Assembly (NCBI RefSeq): GCF_021390435.2
Contig: NZ_JAJVCN010000002.1
Coordinates: 1,612,001-1,676,000, forward strand
Source: Kibdelosporangium philippinense
Lineage (GTDB): Bacteria; Actinomycetota; Actinomycetes; Mycobacteriales; Pseudonocardiaceae
Length of the DNA: 64,000 bases
Direction: 5' to 3'
Shown: positions 18,101-33,100 of the stretch, piece by piece
Layout of the letters: each line of letters begins with the position of its first letter
Numbering within the stretch: position 1 is the first letter of the stretch
Notes under the pieces: model-generated
Databases searched by the model: none
Told to the model about the DNA's origin: nothing
The model's input: only the letters and a program-made list of their open reading frames with translations
Position numbers and translations under genes: made by a program

Positions 18101-21100
18101 GGTGAACCCGGACAACACGCCTATGACAGCTGAGCAGATCCAGGCGGGCCTCAGGCAAGCCACCCAACGCCACATAGAGGATCCGTCCAGTGAGTTCCCC
18201 GCACTCGCGTCGGCAGTGGTGAACAGCGGCGGAGATGCTGTCGGCTTGCTGCTCAGTGATGTCAGCAACGCGTCGTTGATCGCCGCGAGGACCTACAACC
18301 TCAACCTCTTCGTCACCTCTGACAGCGGCGAGGTGATGGCCCACCTCGAGAACGAGAACTCTGCCGATGTCATCAGCCTTACGCACCAGTCCGACGGCTG
18401 GCAGCACGAAGACGCGCCTGCGGCAGACTCGTTCCTGACCCAGCCGCAGCAACATATTCTCCGGAATCGCGCACTCACTGCGATACCGTTCGTCTCCGAC
18501 AGCCGTGACTCGCTCGCGGACGCGCTTCTGTTCAGCACCATGCTGTCTGTCACCGAAGATGTGGTCAGGTCGACAACGGGACAGGTCCGCCAAGATCTCG
18601 ACAAGGCCGTCCGCGAACACGTATTCGACATAGAGAGCCAGCTGCAACAAGAAATCCAACGTGTGCTGCTCAGCAATTCGGAGCATCAGCCAGCCGACCT
18701 GACGGATGAGTTGCTGCTGGATCCCGCTATCGGACCGCGGATCGCCGCAGAGCTCTACAACTTGAACATCGACGTGATAGACCGGCGTGGTTCGGTGACC
18801 CGGCATCGGCGAGGCGACGCTGCCAGCGACATCGTGACCCTCGTCCAGGGCGAGGACAGTTGGATACCGGCTTTCGAGGATCCCGCTGATGAGCAGCTCA
18901 ATGAGATCGAGCGGGTGACGGGACGTCCCGCGCCCGCCATCACTGGACCCCAGGCGCGGGCGATCGTTGAGGCCGGGTACATGCCGTGGGACGTTCCCGG
19001 TGATGGCAACTGCTTCACGTACGCCGTGGCCGTCGCAGGCAACCTCAACAACGGCCGCGGCTCCTACTTCTCCAGTCACCATATCCGCGAGCGGCTCGCC
19101 GGTACCCTCCAGTACCACATCGACAACAACACTGAGCTCTACAACGACCTCAGAGAAACACTCAACGCCAACAGTGACGGCAACCCTCGACGTATCGTCG
19201 ACTACATCTGTGAAGACCGCGAATGGGTCAACAGCGGTGACGTGATGCCTTCCCTTGCCGCAGCGGCCTTCGAAATCAACGTCATCGTTTACCTCCGCAA
19301 TGGTCGTCCCCTCCACTTCGACACACCGGGTGCCACGCACACCGCGCACATCCTGCTCAACAACAACCATTGGACCGCCGCGGTTGTCCAGGACGCTGAT
19401 TTCGACGAACTCCCCACATCGGTGGCCCGGTTCAGCCTTACCGGCCCGGCTGCCACCACACTGCAGCAAGCCGGACCCGCCACCCAGACTCAGCATGACG
19501 GGCAGACAGGGCAGAGGCCGACTGGACTGCCGCGTTATACGCCGGATCAGCTCAGGCAGGCGCTGCACGGGTATGTCACGCAGAACAGAGCTTTGCCGCG
19601 GTATAACGACACCTTCCCGGTTAACGGTGAGGACGTCGAGATCGGTTCGTTCCTCGGCGACAACTTCAACCGCACCACGAAAGATCAGAAACGGGCACGC
19701 GTCAGCCCACAGGTCCGCGATCCCCGCTTCCACCAGCTGCTGGAACTCCTGGGCTACGACGTACCCGCCATCGATACCGAAGCGGATGTGGCACCGTCTG
19801 CCAGCCAGTACACCTCCGCCGAACGCAGTCTCTTCGCCGAAGTCGCTGGTCAGCCCAACCGGCGGTCGAGGTGGCGGCCTGAACAGTATCGGCGGGCCCT
19901 GTACGAGTTCGTCATGCGAAGGCACACGCTCCCCCCGAATGGAGCCAGCGCCGAGGTCGACGGCCTGGTGGTGCCGATCGGCAACTACATCCACAACAAC
20001 TTCGACTCTCGTACGAAAACATGGAACAACACCAAGAGCACGATCAGTGACCTGCGACTGCGCCGTCTCTTCCAGATGCTCGGGTTCACCCTCGACGCGC
20101 CACCGGCAGGCCGCGGTCAGCAGGAGTTCCTGCTCGCTGACGACTACAGCGAGCCCGCGCTGTTCAGGTTCGCTGAGATTTCCGGGCAGCTCAGCACGGT
20201 AGGGAACTTCTCGGAGGACCAGTACCAGCAGGCACTGCGTACCTTTGTGCAGACCGAAGGCCGGATCCCCCGCTATCCGGACACCGCGAGCGTCGACGGT
20301 CAGCAAGTGCCGATCGGCGCTTACCTGTTGTCCACCACCGACAGTGAGATGCGGTGGCGCGACGACCAGCCTCTGCCCGGGCCGGATCTGCGCATGCTGC
20401 TGGAACGAGTCGGGTTCACCGCTCCGCCGCAGCCAGGTGACGCTGACATGCCTACTGCTGATAAAGAGACGCAGTGGCGTGCTCGCGTGGAGCTTGCCGG
20501 GGACGTGCTCGATGACGCGCCCCTCAGAGACCGACTGTCGCTTGAGGACCGGGCCGATGCCATCCTCGCGGTTCACTTGGGCGAGCGGACACCTGATCAT
20601 GAGGACATGACTGCCGAGCAGCGGCAGCGGGCGCGACTGCGTTGGGAAATGCGCCAGGTGATCGCTGCGGATATGCACGACTTCAGCGGCACGTGGGCGA
20701 GGCAGGTGGCAACCCAGATCCTTGACCAGTTCGGTCTTGGCTTCGCGGCTGCCACACCCAGTGGCAATCAAGGCGGCGACTGGGTCGGCGCGCCGCCAAG
20801 GCCTTCCCAGTCGCCGACTTCCGACTGGAACTCGTATGTGCTTGATGCCCGGCGCGCCCTGACCGAGGTGTCGTCGGCTGACGAGTTGCGGGCGTCCGTT
20901 ACCGATGTCGTCAGCCGCATTGGGTTCATGCCGGATCGAGTGTCCGAGCAGGGACGGTCGTCCGCTGTGGATCTGGCGGCGTACCTGCGGTGGCACGGTG
21001 CCGGGGATGAACAGATCCGGGTCGCGTTGAGCGGGCTGCACGCCCACTTCGGTGTTGGTGGGCCGCACGTGCCGGGCTCGCTGATGGGTGACTTCTACGC

Positions 21101-24100
21101 GCCGGTTGCCGAAGGGCTCACCCAGAGCGGATTGCGGGAGCGGCATCTCGCCGTGCTGGGGATCTTGGTCGGCGAGGACGTAACCCCGGTCGCGATCACC
21201 GATGCCGGGCAGCCGGAGGTCTCACAAGGACCAAGGTCGCTCACCGATCCGTTCGGTATTGGCGAAAGCCGGATGAACGATGTCCGCCGCGACATCGACC
21301 CACAACCGCGATCACTGTCTCGCGGTGCACGCGGTCAGACGCTCGCGATGCTGGACTTGTCGCAAAAGGACTGGGCAGACCGCCTCCGCGCGACCGTGGA
21401 CACGGAGAAGCGGTCGAACTCGTCGTTCGGCGTACGTCGGATGACGCATGGCGGGCAGACGGTCACCGAATTGACGGTGACGGCCGAGATCAAGCCCGAT
21501 CCTGACAGCAGCCGATCTCACCAAGACGTCACCGCGGTGTGGTCCACATTGCGCAAAGGCGTCGACGAGCATTTCAACAAGCCTCAGTATCAGTTCAGCA
21601 ACGGACCGACAGGCGATCAGCTTGTCGTGCGAGTGGTTCCCGCTCGCCCCGGTGAACAAGCGGACATGGTCGTGCAGCTGAGCAACGACCCACGGGCCGC
21701 GACTGACCGAACCACCTGGCGTACCGACAGCTCAGCCGAAGAGCTCGCGCATGAGATCGGCCACCAGCTCGGACTTCCCGATGAGTACCGGGACAGCAAG
21801 ACCGGACTGGATCTGCTGCGGTCGCTTGTCGGCGCGCCCCGCTCGGCACCGGTGCTGGATGGGCAGTACGTTCAGACGACACTGACTTCCGGCCCGCGGC
21901 CTGCCGGCTTGTCGTTCAGGCCACGGGGAAGCGAAGCGCTCAACCAGACCCAGAACTGGATTCGGTCGCGGGACCGGGACAGCACCACGATGGTCGATCT
22001 CGCCGCGAGTGAGTTCGACGCACTGTCCACTCAAGACAAAATGACTATGTCCAGAGTGGAGGAATCGCCATACCTCAATGATGAAGGCGTTCGTGGACGG
22101 ACTTTCGTCATCGACGCGTCCGGAGATGACTCGGGAATCAAGGTCTACGACGAGAATGGCACCGAGTACTCGCTGAACGGCCGAGAGGTCGCACAGATCG
22201 TCCGGGACTCGGACGCGTTCATGGAGATCGTTGAGCAAGGACGGCGAGTCAGTTCGTTCACGTTCGTCGGGCTCCATACCGCCGCGGACGTCAGGCCTGG
22301 CACGCCGATACACGACTTTGTCATGGACATGTACGAGCACGGGCATATCGTCGATGTGCACGCGCCTTCCGGCGATACCGCTGTGCGCGACGGAAAGCTG
22401 TGGATGTTCGGCGGTGAGTGGCGGACCGCGAATATCGGGCTGATCAACCGGCTTGACCTGCAGGCGGTGCTTGCGGACAGCGGCGAGGTCGAAGCCATGG
22501 AGCAGCGCCTCGGCTCGAATCAGCCCTTGGCGTACGACGAGGCCCTTGCCGAGGCTCTTGACGGTATCGCGGCGATCAAGTCCTCGCCGATGATGTCGCA
22601 GGGCATACTGGATCTCACAGCTGTTGATCAGCAGACCTCGCAGCAAGGCTGGATTCTCACCCTCGACCATTTCGCGGGGCAAGCGGCGCCGGTCGCCTGG
22701 GTCGCCGACTTGTACAAGGATTCCGGCGGGAAGTGGTTCCACGTCGATTTGACGCCCGCGGCGCGTGGCCGGTACAAGGTCGTTGGCAAAGCTCTCTGGC
22801 ACAACGACCGCGTGATACGGCCTGTGACTCTTGTGGCACTTGAAAAACACGATGCGAAGGCTGGCTGGTACCGGCACGAGGCGCCGACGCCGTTGGAGGT
22901 GAAGTTCGACGTCGAAGACAAGATCCTCACGGACATAGGGCCGCTTGGTCGCTGGCTGGCAGAGGCAGCCATTGAGCGACGAGTCGACGGCTTGGATCGG
23001 CCCGTTGTGAGCATTGCCGCGCCCCCAGCACGGGCTGAATCTGTTGAGTCACAACTGCGTCGCCATATGAACGACGCGTTGGCCGAACTCTCGCCTGCCA
23101 ACGTCAACACTGTTGAATTCGCCGATATCGATGTCGTTCACCATGACATTGGGGACCAGAGGCGGCATCCGGTCATCGTCGTCGCTGTACCTGGTGATCA
23201 CACGGCACCCCACGCAGTCGTTCGCCCTGCAGTAGCGCCCAACGCACTGCCTATCGGCGTGGTGCCTGAACCGGGTACACGCCGCATGCGCGCCAACGAC
23301 TTCAATCGATACCGAGTGTGGCTTGCGAACGCATCGAACAGCGCCACGGATGTGCCCGCCAGGTCGTTGCGGCCGAAGCCGTTGCGGATCAGCCGATCCG
23401 AGTGGTGGCAGATGCAGGTTCCCCTGTCAGAACACGCGGCTGCCCGGAAAGCCAGGCCGGATAACCCGGGGGCGTACTTCGACAACGCGATTCCGGGGAT
23501 TCAGCAAGGAATGGACGCGGCATTCGCGAAGTTCCTCGCTACCAAGGACATCGGTGGCATCGAGCTGACGGCCGACACCTACGCCAGCATCGTCAATACC
23601 ATCGTGGCACCGCTGCGGGAGCGGAACTGGTACACCTGGACCGCGTTGGCCGGGTCGGGAACGAGTTCGTTCGTGCTGGATGCCGAGCGGCCGAGCGCGG
23701 ACATGTTGACCGATCGTGTCGCGGGTGTCCGGTTGGTTGTCGACGCTACGCGTGGGAACACTGACCCGGACGGCGAGAACGCGATCGCGAAACTCGTCAG
23801 GGTGCCGGAGAGTGACGATCTGATGATCACCACGACCGGTCATCACGATCTGAGGCAGACCCGTGAGCTCATCAACCATGTGTTCACCGAGTTCAACCGG
23901 GACATAACCGAGGCGAGAACCGAACATGACCAGTTGCGGGCCGTCGCACGCGCCGTTCTGCGACTGAGGACGATGGGTGCGGTCACCCGTATCTCATCCG
24001 AAGGAGACCCGCAGGGTTTCTCGGTCATCAACGAGCAAGTCGCTGTTCGGGTGATACTCCCGTTGCTGTTGCTGCGGTCCGGATTCGACCAGGTGATCCT

Positions 24101-27100
24101 GCCGCACCTGGAAGGGCTGTTCACCGGTGGCCTTTCCCTCGACCAGATCGCCACCGCGCTCAAGTGGGGGCAGGAGCTCGACCCGGAAGCCGACTTGCCT
24201 GACCACATCTATGTCGGCGAGTCGATTCAGGATCTCGTTCATCCCGACGAAGCCGTGACCCGAACGCGCATGGCCAGGGAAATCAGGTTGGCCAACAACG
24301 CGCTTCGCCAGGCGATGGAACGGCGCGGAGTGCTTGACCTGACCGCGATTATGACCGAACTTGACGAGTATCGTATCTCCGATTCGTCATGGCGGATCGC
24401 GCTTGAAACCCGTATGACGAGACATGGGTATGAGCCAGGGCAACAGTTCTGGGTCGCAGATCGGCACAAGACGGCCAGTGGCCACTGGGCATCGGTTCCG
24501 GCCCCGTTCCAGGGCCTCTATACAATACGGGACAAGGCAGTCTGGAACCACGACGACGATATCGTGTTCCGTCCGGCCTATTGGAACGGCGGGACCAGCA
24601 CCCACAATCCATCATGGACCTTGCCGGACAGTGTCGTCGTCACTCTTCCGCACAACGCGGCACAGTCAAGGCAAGTGTCGGTGCTCGCCAGATGGGTGAT
24701 AGAAGCCGCGATCGAACGGCAAGCCGACGGGTTGCCGTCTCCGGATGTCGTTGTCTCTGGTACTCGTGACGCGGTTGAGACTGTTCGACGGCACTTGTTG
24801 TTCGTGATGGGCGAGATGGCTAAGGACCTGTCGCGTCCGTACGGGTTCATAGGTTTTGTGGATCCAGTCAAGTTGGTGCGAACGGATCCGCAGCCGTCGG
24901 CGCGTGACGGCGTCCGGCAAGCGGTCATCACCGTCGCTCTGCCCGGCAATCCGCCGGCCACCACGTCGATAGTCGAGCCTCCCGGACCGCGTTACGAGGA
25001 CCGGATCTCGTTGTGGCGCGAGGCGTTGGCCGACATCAGCGGCGAGATGCCCGAGCCTGCCGGTGTCCACTCGTCGCCACTGATGAGCAACGGAAAGCAC
25101 ATCGGTCTCGATTTCCAAGGCGAGGCACGGCAACGCGAACAGACGCAGCTGTGGCTCAACTCGTCAAGGCGCGATGTCAGCACGGTGGTGGACCTTCCGC
25201 CTGGCCTCTTCGCACGCGTTCCCCAAGAGGAGCGGCGTAACCACGTCCGCCGGGAGGTTGCCCCGTGGGCCGCCGAGGCCGTGCGGGGAAACCAGAGCTT
25301 CTTCGTCAGGGTCAAGGTCATCGACAACCTTGCGGAGGTTTTCGACGACCACGGGCACGGCCGCGACGTGACGGGCAGGGATCTGGCCAAGCACGTTGTC
25401 GAATCGGTGGAATTCGGCGACGCGAGGAGCGGGCGTCAGCCTGTCACGTCGATCACGTTGCTCGGTCCGGAGCTGCACACCCCGTCCCGGCCATGGGATC
25501 TGGCGGTTGATTTCCACGCTGAGCTCCAGCGGCAAGGAATTCACCTGCCAGTGCACGTCGCGACGAGCAAGAACATGGTGCTGCCAAGCGATGTCACGCA
25601 GGAACAGGACTGGGTGCACTCCATCTGGGACGGCGGAACCTGGACGACGATCGCCGACGACGACTCCGCCGCGACGGCCACGACGACAGTCGAGTTCACC
25701 ACGACCAACCCAGTTGAGCGGGACATCAACCGCCGCGACATTCGATCGATGGCCCGGTGGCTGGTTCACACTTCGATCGACCAGCAGGAAGACGGAAGTC
25801 CGCTGCCGGTCGTCCGGATCACCGGTCGCGTGAGCACAACGCCAGGAGCTCGGCCGGAACCTGGCGCACGAGCTGGTCAGCGGTTGGCGACGCTGACCCG
25901 CGGCGTCCTCATTGACGAGATGCGTGCGGCCCGGCGTGAGCTTGCCCCTGGCACAGGCGTCAAGTTCGAGAACGTCACCCCGGCCGCGTTCACCACCGGT
26001 GAGGCGAATCCGCTCAGCGGCCAGCCACCACACGTCGTGCTCACCGTCGAGATCCCCGAGGGTCCGGCGAGGCAGGAGCGGCTACATCGTTCCGAACGTA
26101 GTTCCGCGCAGCCACCCGTGATCTCGGTGCAGCCGATCGCCGGGCCGCAATACATGTCACACGACATAGGCAACGCTGATACGGGTTACGGTATCTCATT
26201 CGCGAGAAGCAATGCGGAAATTCGGCAGGTCAAGAAATGGTGGGCTTCGTTCAATCGGAACATCACCGCTTTGATCGACATCAGCTTTGACGAAGTGAAC
26301 GCTCTCCCGTCAAGTGAAGTGGCAAAGCATGTCACACTGGTCAAGTCGCCATGGGCCGACGATGTCCGCAATGGCAAGAAAACTTTCCTTGTCGATGTGC
26401 ACGGCACGACCAACTATATTTACGTTGAGGATTGGCAAGCTTCCCCATATTTCCTAAGTGGTTCCGAACTCGCCGACCTGGTGTTCGCGTCGGCGGCCTT
26501 CAAGAAGGCGCTCCAAGGCCCGATTGGATCGATCATCGTTGGCGGTTGCGAAACAGGCAGGGTGCCGCTGCCTGGAATGGTTTCGTTCGACTTCTTTCAT
26601 CGTATGAAGGAGCTTCTTGGCTCACGCGGCCCACTTCCAGTGCATGTCGCAACCGCCGTAGTCACGCCAGGGGGCGTTTCTAGTGCCAACGAACTTGACA
26701 ATTACTTCTCGATCTACAGTAGTGGTGATTGGATAACGGTCGACCAAGAGATGGTGGTGCGCGGAATTCGGGTCGCTCTCGTCGACGACCTGAATCATGT
26801 CGCGAAGGTGCGTGCACTGGTCGATCTCGGACAGGGAACAAACGAAGATTTCATAGTGGCCGCGGCCAGCTATGCCATCGAGACGTTGGCGCCGGTGGTC
26901 ATGAACTCGGGGAAGCTGGATCTCCCTGCTGCCGGTAGGCGGATTGAGCGGATAGAGCGGCGCGATCTTCGTGAAGCGGTGTGGAACACCGTGCTCCAGT
27001 ACTTCTCGGAGGCGTCAGAATTCGCGGACCGTATTGATCGAGTTGTAGAACGTCAGTGGCTGGACAACCGCTGGGTCAAGCCCGTGCTGCCGGAGTTCGC

Positions 27101-30100
27101 CAGGCGGCGCTACGAGGCGCATGGCAAGGGAATGTGGGGCAGGGGCGACGTTCTTGAGCGCAACGCCGTCATGGTTCCGGGTTACATGTGGCGTGATCCT
27201 GTGCGAGCGCGGTGGGACGATGTTGATGTACCCGCTGATGTGACAGTGCCGTTCGCATCGGGAAAGAAAAATCGTGAGCACGTCCCGGCGGGTTCGGTTC
27301 GCGGCGTGGCACGGTGGTTGGCCGAGGCGGCTGTCGAACGTAATGCCGATGGACTTGCTTTGCCGAGGCTGTTCATTGATGGCTATGGCAGGGGAAGCAG
27401 TTTCCCCTTCAGTCTCAGCCGCGAGAGATCAGCCCAGAAAACGGGTGTCCAGCGTGCGACGGCCACGCGCGAGGTCCTGATCGATGAGATCCGCTCGGTG
27501 CTGAATACGCTCGGCGCGGCGTCCGAGATCGACGTCGATCGTTGGGCGCTGTCGGCCATGCTCGTTGATGGTGTGTTCGACTCGGATGGCTTTCCACGTG
27601 CCGTGCTTGCTGTTGAGAACTTCGATGACGCGCCCGCGAGGGCCTGGATCAGCGGACAGCCAGAGGCTGAACGGCTGCTCGGTGCGCCGCTGCTGGGAAT
27701 GCGCGGCGTACCGCACGGATTGCCGCAGCGCGATCAGGCATGGGTGACGTTCGCGGACAACCTGGTCATGGATCCGCTGCGAGGTCCGGACGGCACCGTC
27801 GTCGGCGTGACCTTCGCGAACTCTGGCGAAGAACGCGCCAGGGCGATCGAGCACACGGTGTCCACACAGAACGAGTCGGCGCTCGTCAGCCCAGTGCGCG
27901 ACGACAGTATGGGGGACAACAAGAAGCTGTACGTCCGCACCATCACCGCACCGGGTGTCGAGGATCTCGCCAAGGGCGGGCGCGCGTTCACTGTGGATAT
28001 TCCCGCTGTGACCCAGGGCGGGCAGCACCTGTTGAGTGTCGCCTATCGCGATGGCCGGGCGGCCGCGATCAGCGGAGCCGACTTGGCGCACATCCTGGTC
28101 AACTCGGACATTTTCCGTGCGGCTGTGTCTGCTCTCGGCGCACCGCCGATCACGTCCATCAACCTTGTTTCGTGTGCTGCCGGCATCATCGACTCGGTCA
28201 ACCGGCCTGGCCGGGACATCTGGCGGACGTTACGGACGTACAACCTCACTCTCGCGGTGAACGCGCCAACCGGCCCAGTCGTTCCGGTCGGTGGTGCCTA
28301 TCACCTTGAACCGGCGCGCAACACCTTGGCGGTGTTCAACGACGGCGCATGGGAGCGGATCGACGAACAGCGTCTCCTCGTCGCGGACGTTCTCGATGCC
28401 ATCGATGGGCGACCTCCTGCCAATCCTCCGTTCGACGGATTCGCTGACTTTGTCGCAGCCGCCCGTGAGATCAGCGAAACCGTTGCCTCGGAGGTACAGG
28501 CGTCGGGCAACCTCGGCATCCATTCGGTCGACCAGCAAGTACGGTCAAGCGATCATCCGAATCTCATGTGGTCGGCGGTCCTGTCGGATCTTGCCAGGCG
28601 TCCGGAAGTCATGGCGCGGGCGCGCACGATCACCGACATGGTCGTCGACGGCAATGGACGACTGGCGCCGGTCGAGCTGCCGCCGCTGGCGCGGGCGCGT
28701 TACACCGTTCTCAAAAAGGGAATCTGGCGCGCAGCCAACGAGATCACGCGTGGCGTGAAGCTGGTTCCGCTCGGCCGGTTCGACTTCGCGCAGATGTGGA
28801 CGGCTGCCGACACACTCCCACCGATCGCTGTTCGCTACGACAGGAGCGCTCAGTCACCGGAGATCGAGTCCGCCACGGATCTCGATGATCACGTGGTGTG
28901 GCTTGCCGAAGCGGCCATCGAACGCGCGCTGGATGGTGCGCCCCTGCCACAGGTGGAGATCACCGGCCCTGGAAGCGCTGCGATCCGGACCCATCTGCGG
29001 CGGGAACTCGAGGCGGCTGTTCGTGCTCGTGAGCCGCAAGTCGCCGGCTACGGACCGATCGATGTCGACGCAATGTTCATGGTGACGGCCGAGCCCGAGG
29101 ATGACGGCACGGACAGAGCGCAGATCACCGTGTCGATGCGCAATCCCCGTGTCATCGCCGTGACCGGTGCCGCGCAGGTCGACTGGAATCATCCGCCTGA
29201 GGCGCGCGGCATGCTGACGCCCAGCGTCGCCGCCGACCCTGAGCGCCCGATGACGGGAGCCGATTACGCACCGCAGAACTGGCTGCCTCGGCTACGCGCG
29301 CAATACGCGCCAGTACTCACGCAACCCATCCGGCGTGTCTCGACCGAGGCTGTGCCGGAGTGGTACGCGAACTTGACGTGGCAATCGATCCTCAGCGGGT
29401 ACGACCCGAATCGTCATGATCCAGAGGGAAATCCGGTACTCGACCAGATCGCCGGCGATCTGCCAGGCGCGACCATAGCCGGCCATCAGCTGATCGGTGA
29501 ACCTGGCGACGCGTCCGCGATCGCCTTTGCCGAGAACACTCCAGTTGGCTGGCGGATCAGTCCGAACCCGGCTGTTCGGTCCATAGTGGACCAGTTGGGT
29601 GATGCCGCGGTCACCCGGCACCGCGAAGAGATCGCGGCGGCCACGAATGATCACGAGCGGCTGATCGCGATCGCACGGCTGGTCGAGACGATGCAGATCC
29701 TGCAGCCGATGCCGAACGGCAACTTCGTGTTCACGGTGTTCAATCTCTTGCCAGGGCTCATGGAGGCCAATGGCTTCCGGTATTTCCCGTTGCCGTACAC
29801 GAGCACTTTGTTCGCGGGTGCGTACACCGTCGAAGAGATCGCGCTGGTGTTGCGGTGGAGTCAGGTTTCCGAACACGGGCAACAGCTCGACCCTGAATGG
29901 CTGGTGTACGACAACAACTACTGGCACACCACGTTCGCCCGAGCCGGGAGCGAGGTCGGCAACGTTCCCGCAGGGCGTTTTCAGGACGCGCAGCGGATGG
30001 TGCGGTGGAACTTGGCCGATCCATGGACCGATCGGCACACCGGCTTGGTCGCTTGGGCTGCTGTGCGGCTCGCGCAGAATCCGTCTGACGACGGTTACCT

Positions 30101-33100
30101 GGAGACAGAGACCAGCGTGCGGACGCTGGCGGACAGATGGGGGTTGCGGCGTACCGACTACAGTGACTTCGACGCCAGTTGGTTCGACTCTCCGCCGGGG
30201 ACGCCTGCTCCCAGCCCGAGCCCTGTCCAGACCATCGTTGTCCCGGATGACGGACCGGTAATACCGGCGGGCGCGGTGCTCGACAGCCTCCCGGAGACAG
30301 AGGCGCAGCTGTTGCGTCAGCGGGCGGCCGAGGTAGTCGAGTCGTTCCACCGGCAGGGCATCTCCTTCACCGAAGCGGTTGATCTGGTCGCTCTCCGGCT
30401 CTATCAAGACGGCGAAGACGGCATCGAGGATCAGGTACGCCAGGCGAACGCCGAACGCCGCGCGAGCGAACTCGCCCAAGCATGGGGAACGTGGCGCGAG
30501 GATGGCACACCGGACGACTCGCTCGACCTGCCGTGGATGCGGGACGGACAGGCTCTGCGAGTGGCGGCAAGGGCAGTCGGCATGCACCACCGGCCTGCCC
30601 CGGTCGCGGTGGACACCTTGCCACCACAAGAGACTCTTCGACTGTTCCGGTATCGCCAGGCGGTCAACCAAGTCGCGCTCCGGGCTTACGAGGACCTTGG
30701 CCGGGGGCTCAGCACGGATGAGGTCCGCCAGCGTGCCGAAACCTACGCGCTGGAGCTGGCCGTCCTCCATGGAACCCAGCGCAGGCCAAACGACATGCCG
30801 TTCGGACAAGGCCCGGCATCGGACGCTGATCAGGTCGAGATCGCGGAGCAGCTCGGGGGATCGTCACGGTTCCCAGGTGCGATGGACCACGCAGAGCCTG
30901 CCGTGCCGTGGGATTTGTCGCGCGCCAACGTGATGAGCTCCCCGGCGCGAACTCTGGAGCTTGGCGACGACGATGTGGCGGTATCGCGTTTCTTCCAAGC
31001 CCAAGGGGGTCCACAGGTCCTGTCGTTCGTGACCGATCGGCCTGTTTCGATCGAGCAGTTCCTGGCGGGCCGTCCTGACGGGCTGCCGGACGCGGCCGTT
31101 GTCGTCGACGTGGACCTCATCGAGCCTGAAGCGGGTCGACCACGGGCCGTTGTCGTCGACGAATATGGCCAAATCAGGTCGGCGGATCCCGCGCAGCTGG
31201 CGTGGTTCGCATTGCGGCAGCAAGGGTTCGCTGATGCGATGGCTGCTGGCGCTGATATCACGTTCTTCGCCACCGGCCGTGTGAGTACGTGGTTCGCGTC
31301 GAAGTTCCTCGAGGTGGTCAGCGGGCCGTCCGGGGCGGGAAAGCTCTATGCGCCAACCGGTGAACTGCGTCATTGGCTGCACGACGGACAGGCGCGGTGG
31401 AGTATCGATGACAACGGACACTGGGAGCAGTTCACCCATCGGGTTCGTCCACCCAGCATCGCGACACATCAGCAACTCGGGCTGTCGACGGCACTGCTGC
31501 CGTACGACTCCGATCTGGACCTGCACACCCCGATCCGGAATGCCACTTTCATGTGGGACGAGATCGCGGCTGGCAGACAGCGTCGATCGAGCGAGGCGGC
31601 CATCGGTTCGCGGGCCGAACTGCGGGAAACCGAACTACTGGCGTCCTACATCAAACTGGGCCAGATTCCCTACGAGGACTTCCAGCGTTACGCCCGTCTG
31701 CTCAAGCCGGTGGTGTTCGCCGCTTTCGGGCCGGTTCTCGCTCAACAGCGGACTCCTGGACATGCTGACCGAGTGAACTGGCAGCTCAATATGCTCAGCC
31801 ATCACCTCGCGCTGCGGCTGTCGCACGACGAAAGTCAGCGAGTCAAGAAGATCGAGCACGTGCTGTCGCTCATCAGGAAGCGATTCGATGATCTTGACGA
31901 CCTGAACAACCAGGTGCGCCTTGCCAAAATCGCGTTGGCGCCGTTGGACAATACGGAACGCGGCGCTCTGTTGCGCGGGGCTCAGGAACTGGTGAACCCG
32001 GTTTTCGTCCGGCAGGATGGGCAGGAGTTGACGCCTGCGGAACGCGAGGGTTATCAGCAGGCGCTGATCGTGCTGGCGCATCAGGTGCAGCTCGGCCAGA
32101 CGAGCGGTTTGTCCGATCGGGCTCAACAGATCCTCGATATACGCCGCGACATTGCCCAGTGGGATAACGACTTCGTCACCGCGGAACAGAGCCTCTCCGA
32201 ACTGCCGGTCGAGACTTATCGCTACCTGCTCGACGGTGTGCAGCCCTTGGTTCGAATCCAGTTCGTACAGTCGTTGAAGGGTATGTCGGCCGAGTTGTTC
32301 CGTCGGTTCAACGGCGCCGCGTACGTTGCGATGACCCATCTTCAAGAAATGACGGATGTCGAAGAACTCCGTCGACTGGCACGTGAGATCGTGGCGGACC
32401 TGCATCCCCGCCCGGTCCAGTTGCCTGCCACGGCCGACCCGATCGCCGTGGACACGCGGTTGGCGCAGGCGACGCGAGATTTCGAAGCACAGTTCGACGA
32501 GGACACCCAAGCCGAGCGCGACAGGCTGCTCGATTGGGCGACTGACGTGGTGACGTCGGTGTTCACGGCGCCGACTCGCGCGATGGAACGCTGGCGGTTC
32601 GACGGAGTCGTGCGGATCGCCGCATTGGAGATCCTCGCGGGCCAGCGGATCCCGGACCTGCGGCAGGTCATCCAGGACGCTGACACCGCGTTGCGTACGG
32701 GCGAGTCATTGCGGGAGCAGATCCAAGCAGCCAAAGCTGTCCTGACCGGGCGGCCGCCCAGCCAAGAGCTGATGGATGAGGCTGCTGGAGTTGTTGACGA
32801 GGCTGTGCGGGCCGCAGCCGAAAGCGGTGTCCTGCCGCCAGACACCACCGCGGTGGTCAACGCTCAGACCCTGGTGACCGCTCACTTGACGTTGGGCAGT
32901 CCCGCCTTGGACGTCGGCCGGTGGGTCCAGGATCTGCACACCGCGGACTACTGGGCCACGCAGGTGGAGCGGGCCAGGACAGCGCTTGGCGGGCTGCTGG
33001 AGGCCGACCGGGTACGGCTGGTGGCACACGCGAATACGCAGGCTCCGCAGGCCAGCGAGGAAGTCGCGCTGATCGCGGCGCACCACGTGCTGATCGAGGA

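Larger units (their letters stand above)
22930..29000 (+). repeat. Five dispersed (W)LAEAAIERxxDGxPxPxVxITG modules
   Basis: Copies start near 22954, 24686, 25756, 27311 and 28899. Each has a helix ending ER or DQ, then two residues and DG, then a strand of the type PxVxITG, then a helix. The arrangement parallels the start of the OmpA-like domain near 45925 (IAREIARVASEGRPLTVEIVG), so they are probably divergent relatives of that fold. They alternate with the decayed His/Cys and Fic-like modules, showing that a composite unit was duplicated. Confidence 0.55.

Noticed and set aside
15855..21146. A very long open frame on the - strand (about 1,760 codons), with further long - strand frames elsewhere in the window
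   Set aside because: It lies antisense to the giant frame. High GC at third positions removes stops on the opposite strand. Its translation is Arg/Gly/Val-rich without any recognisable domain and has no ribosome site.
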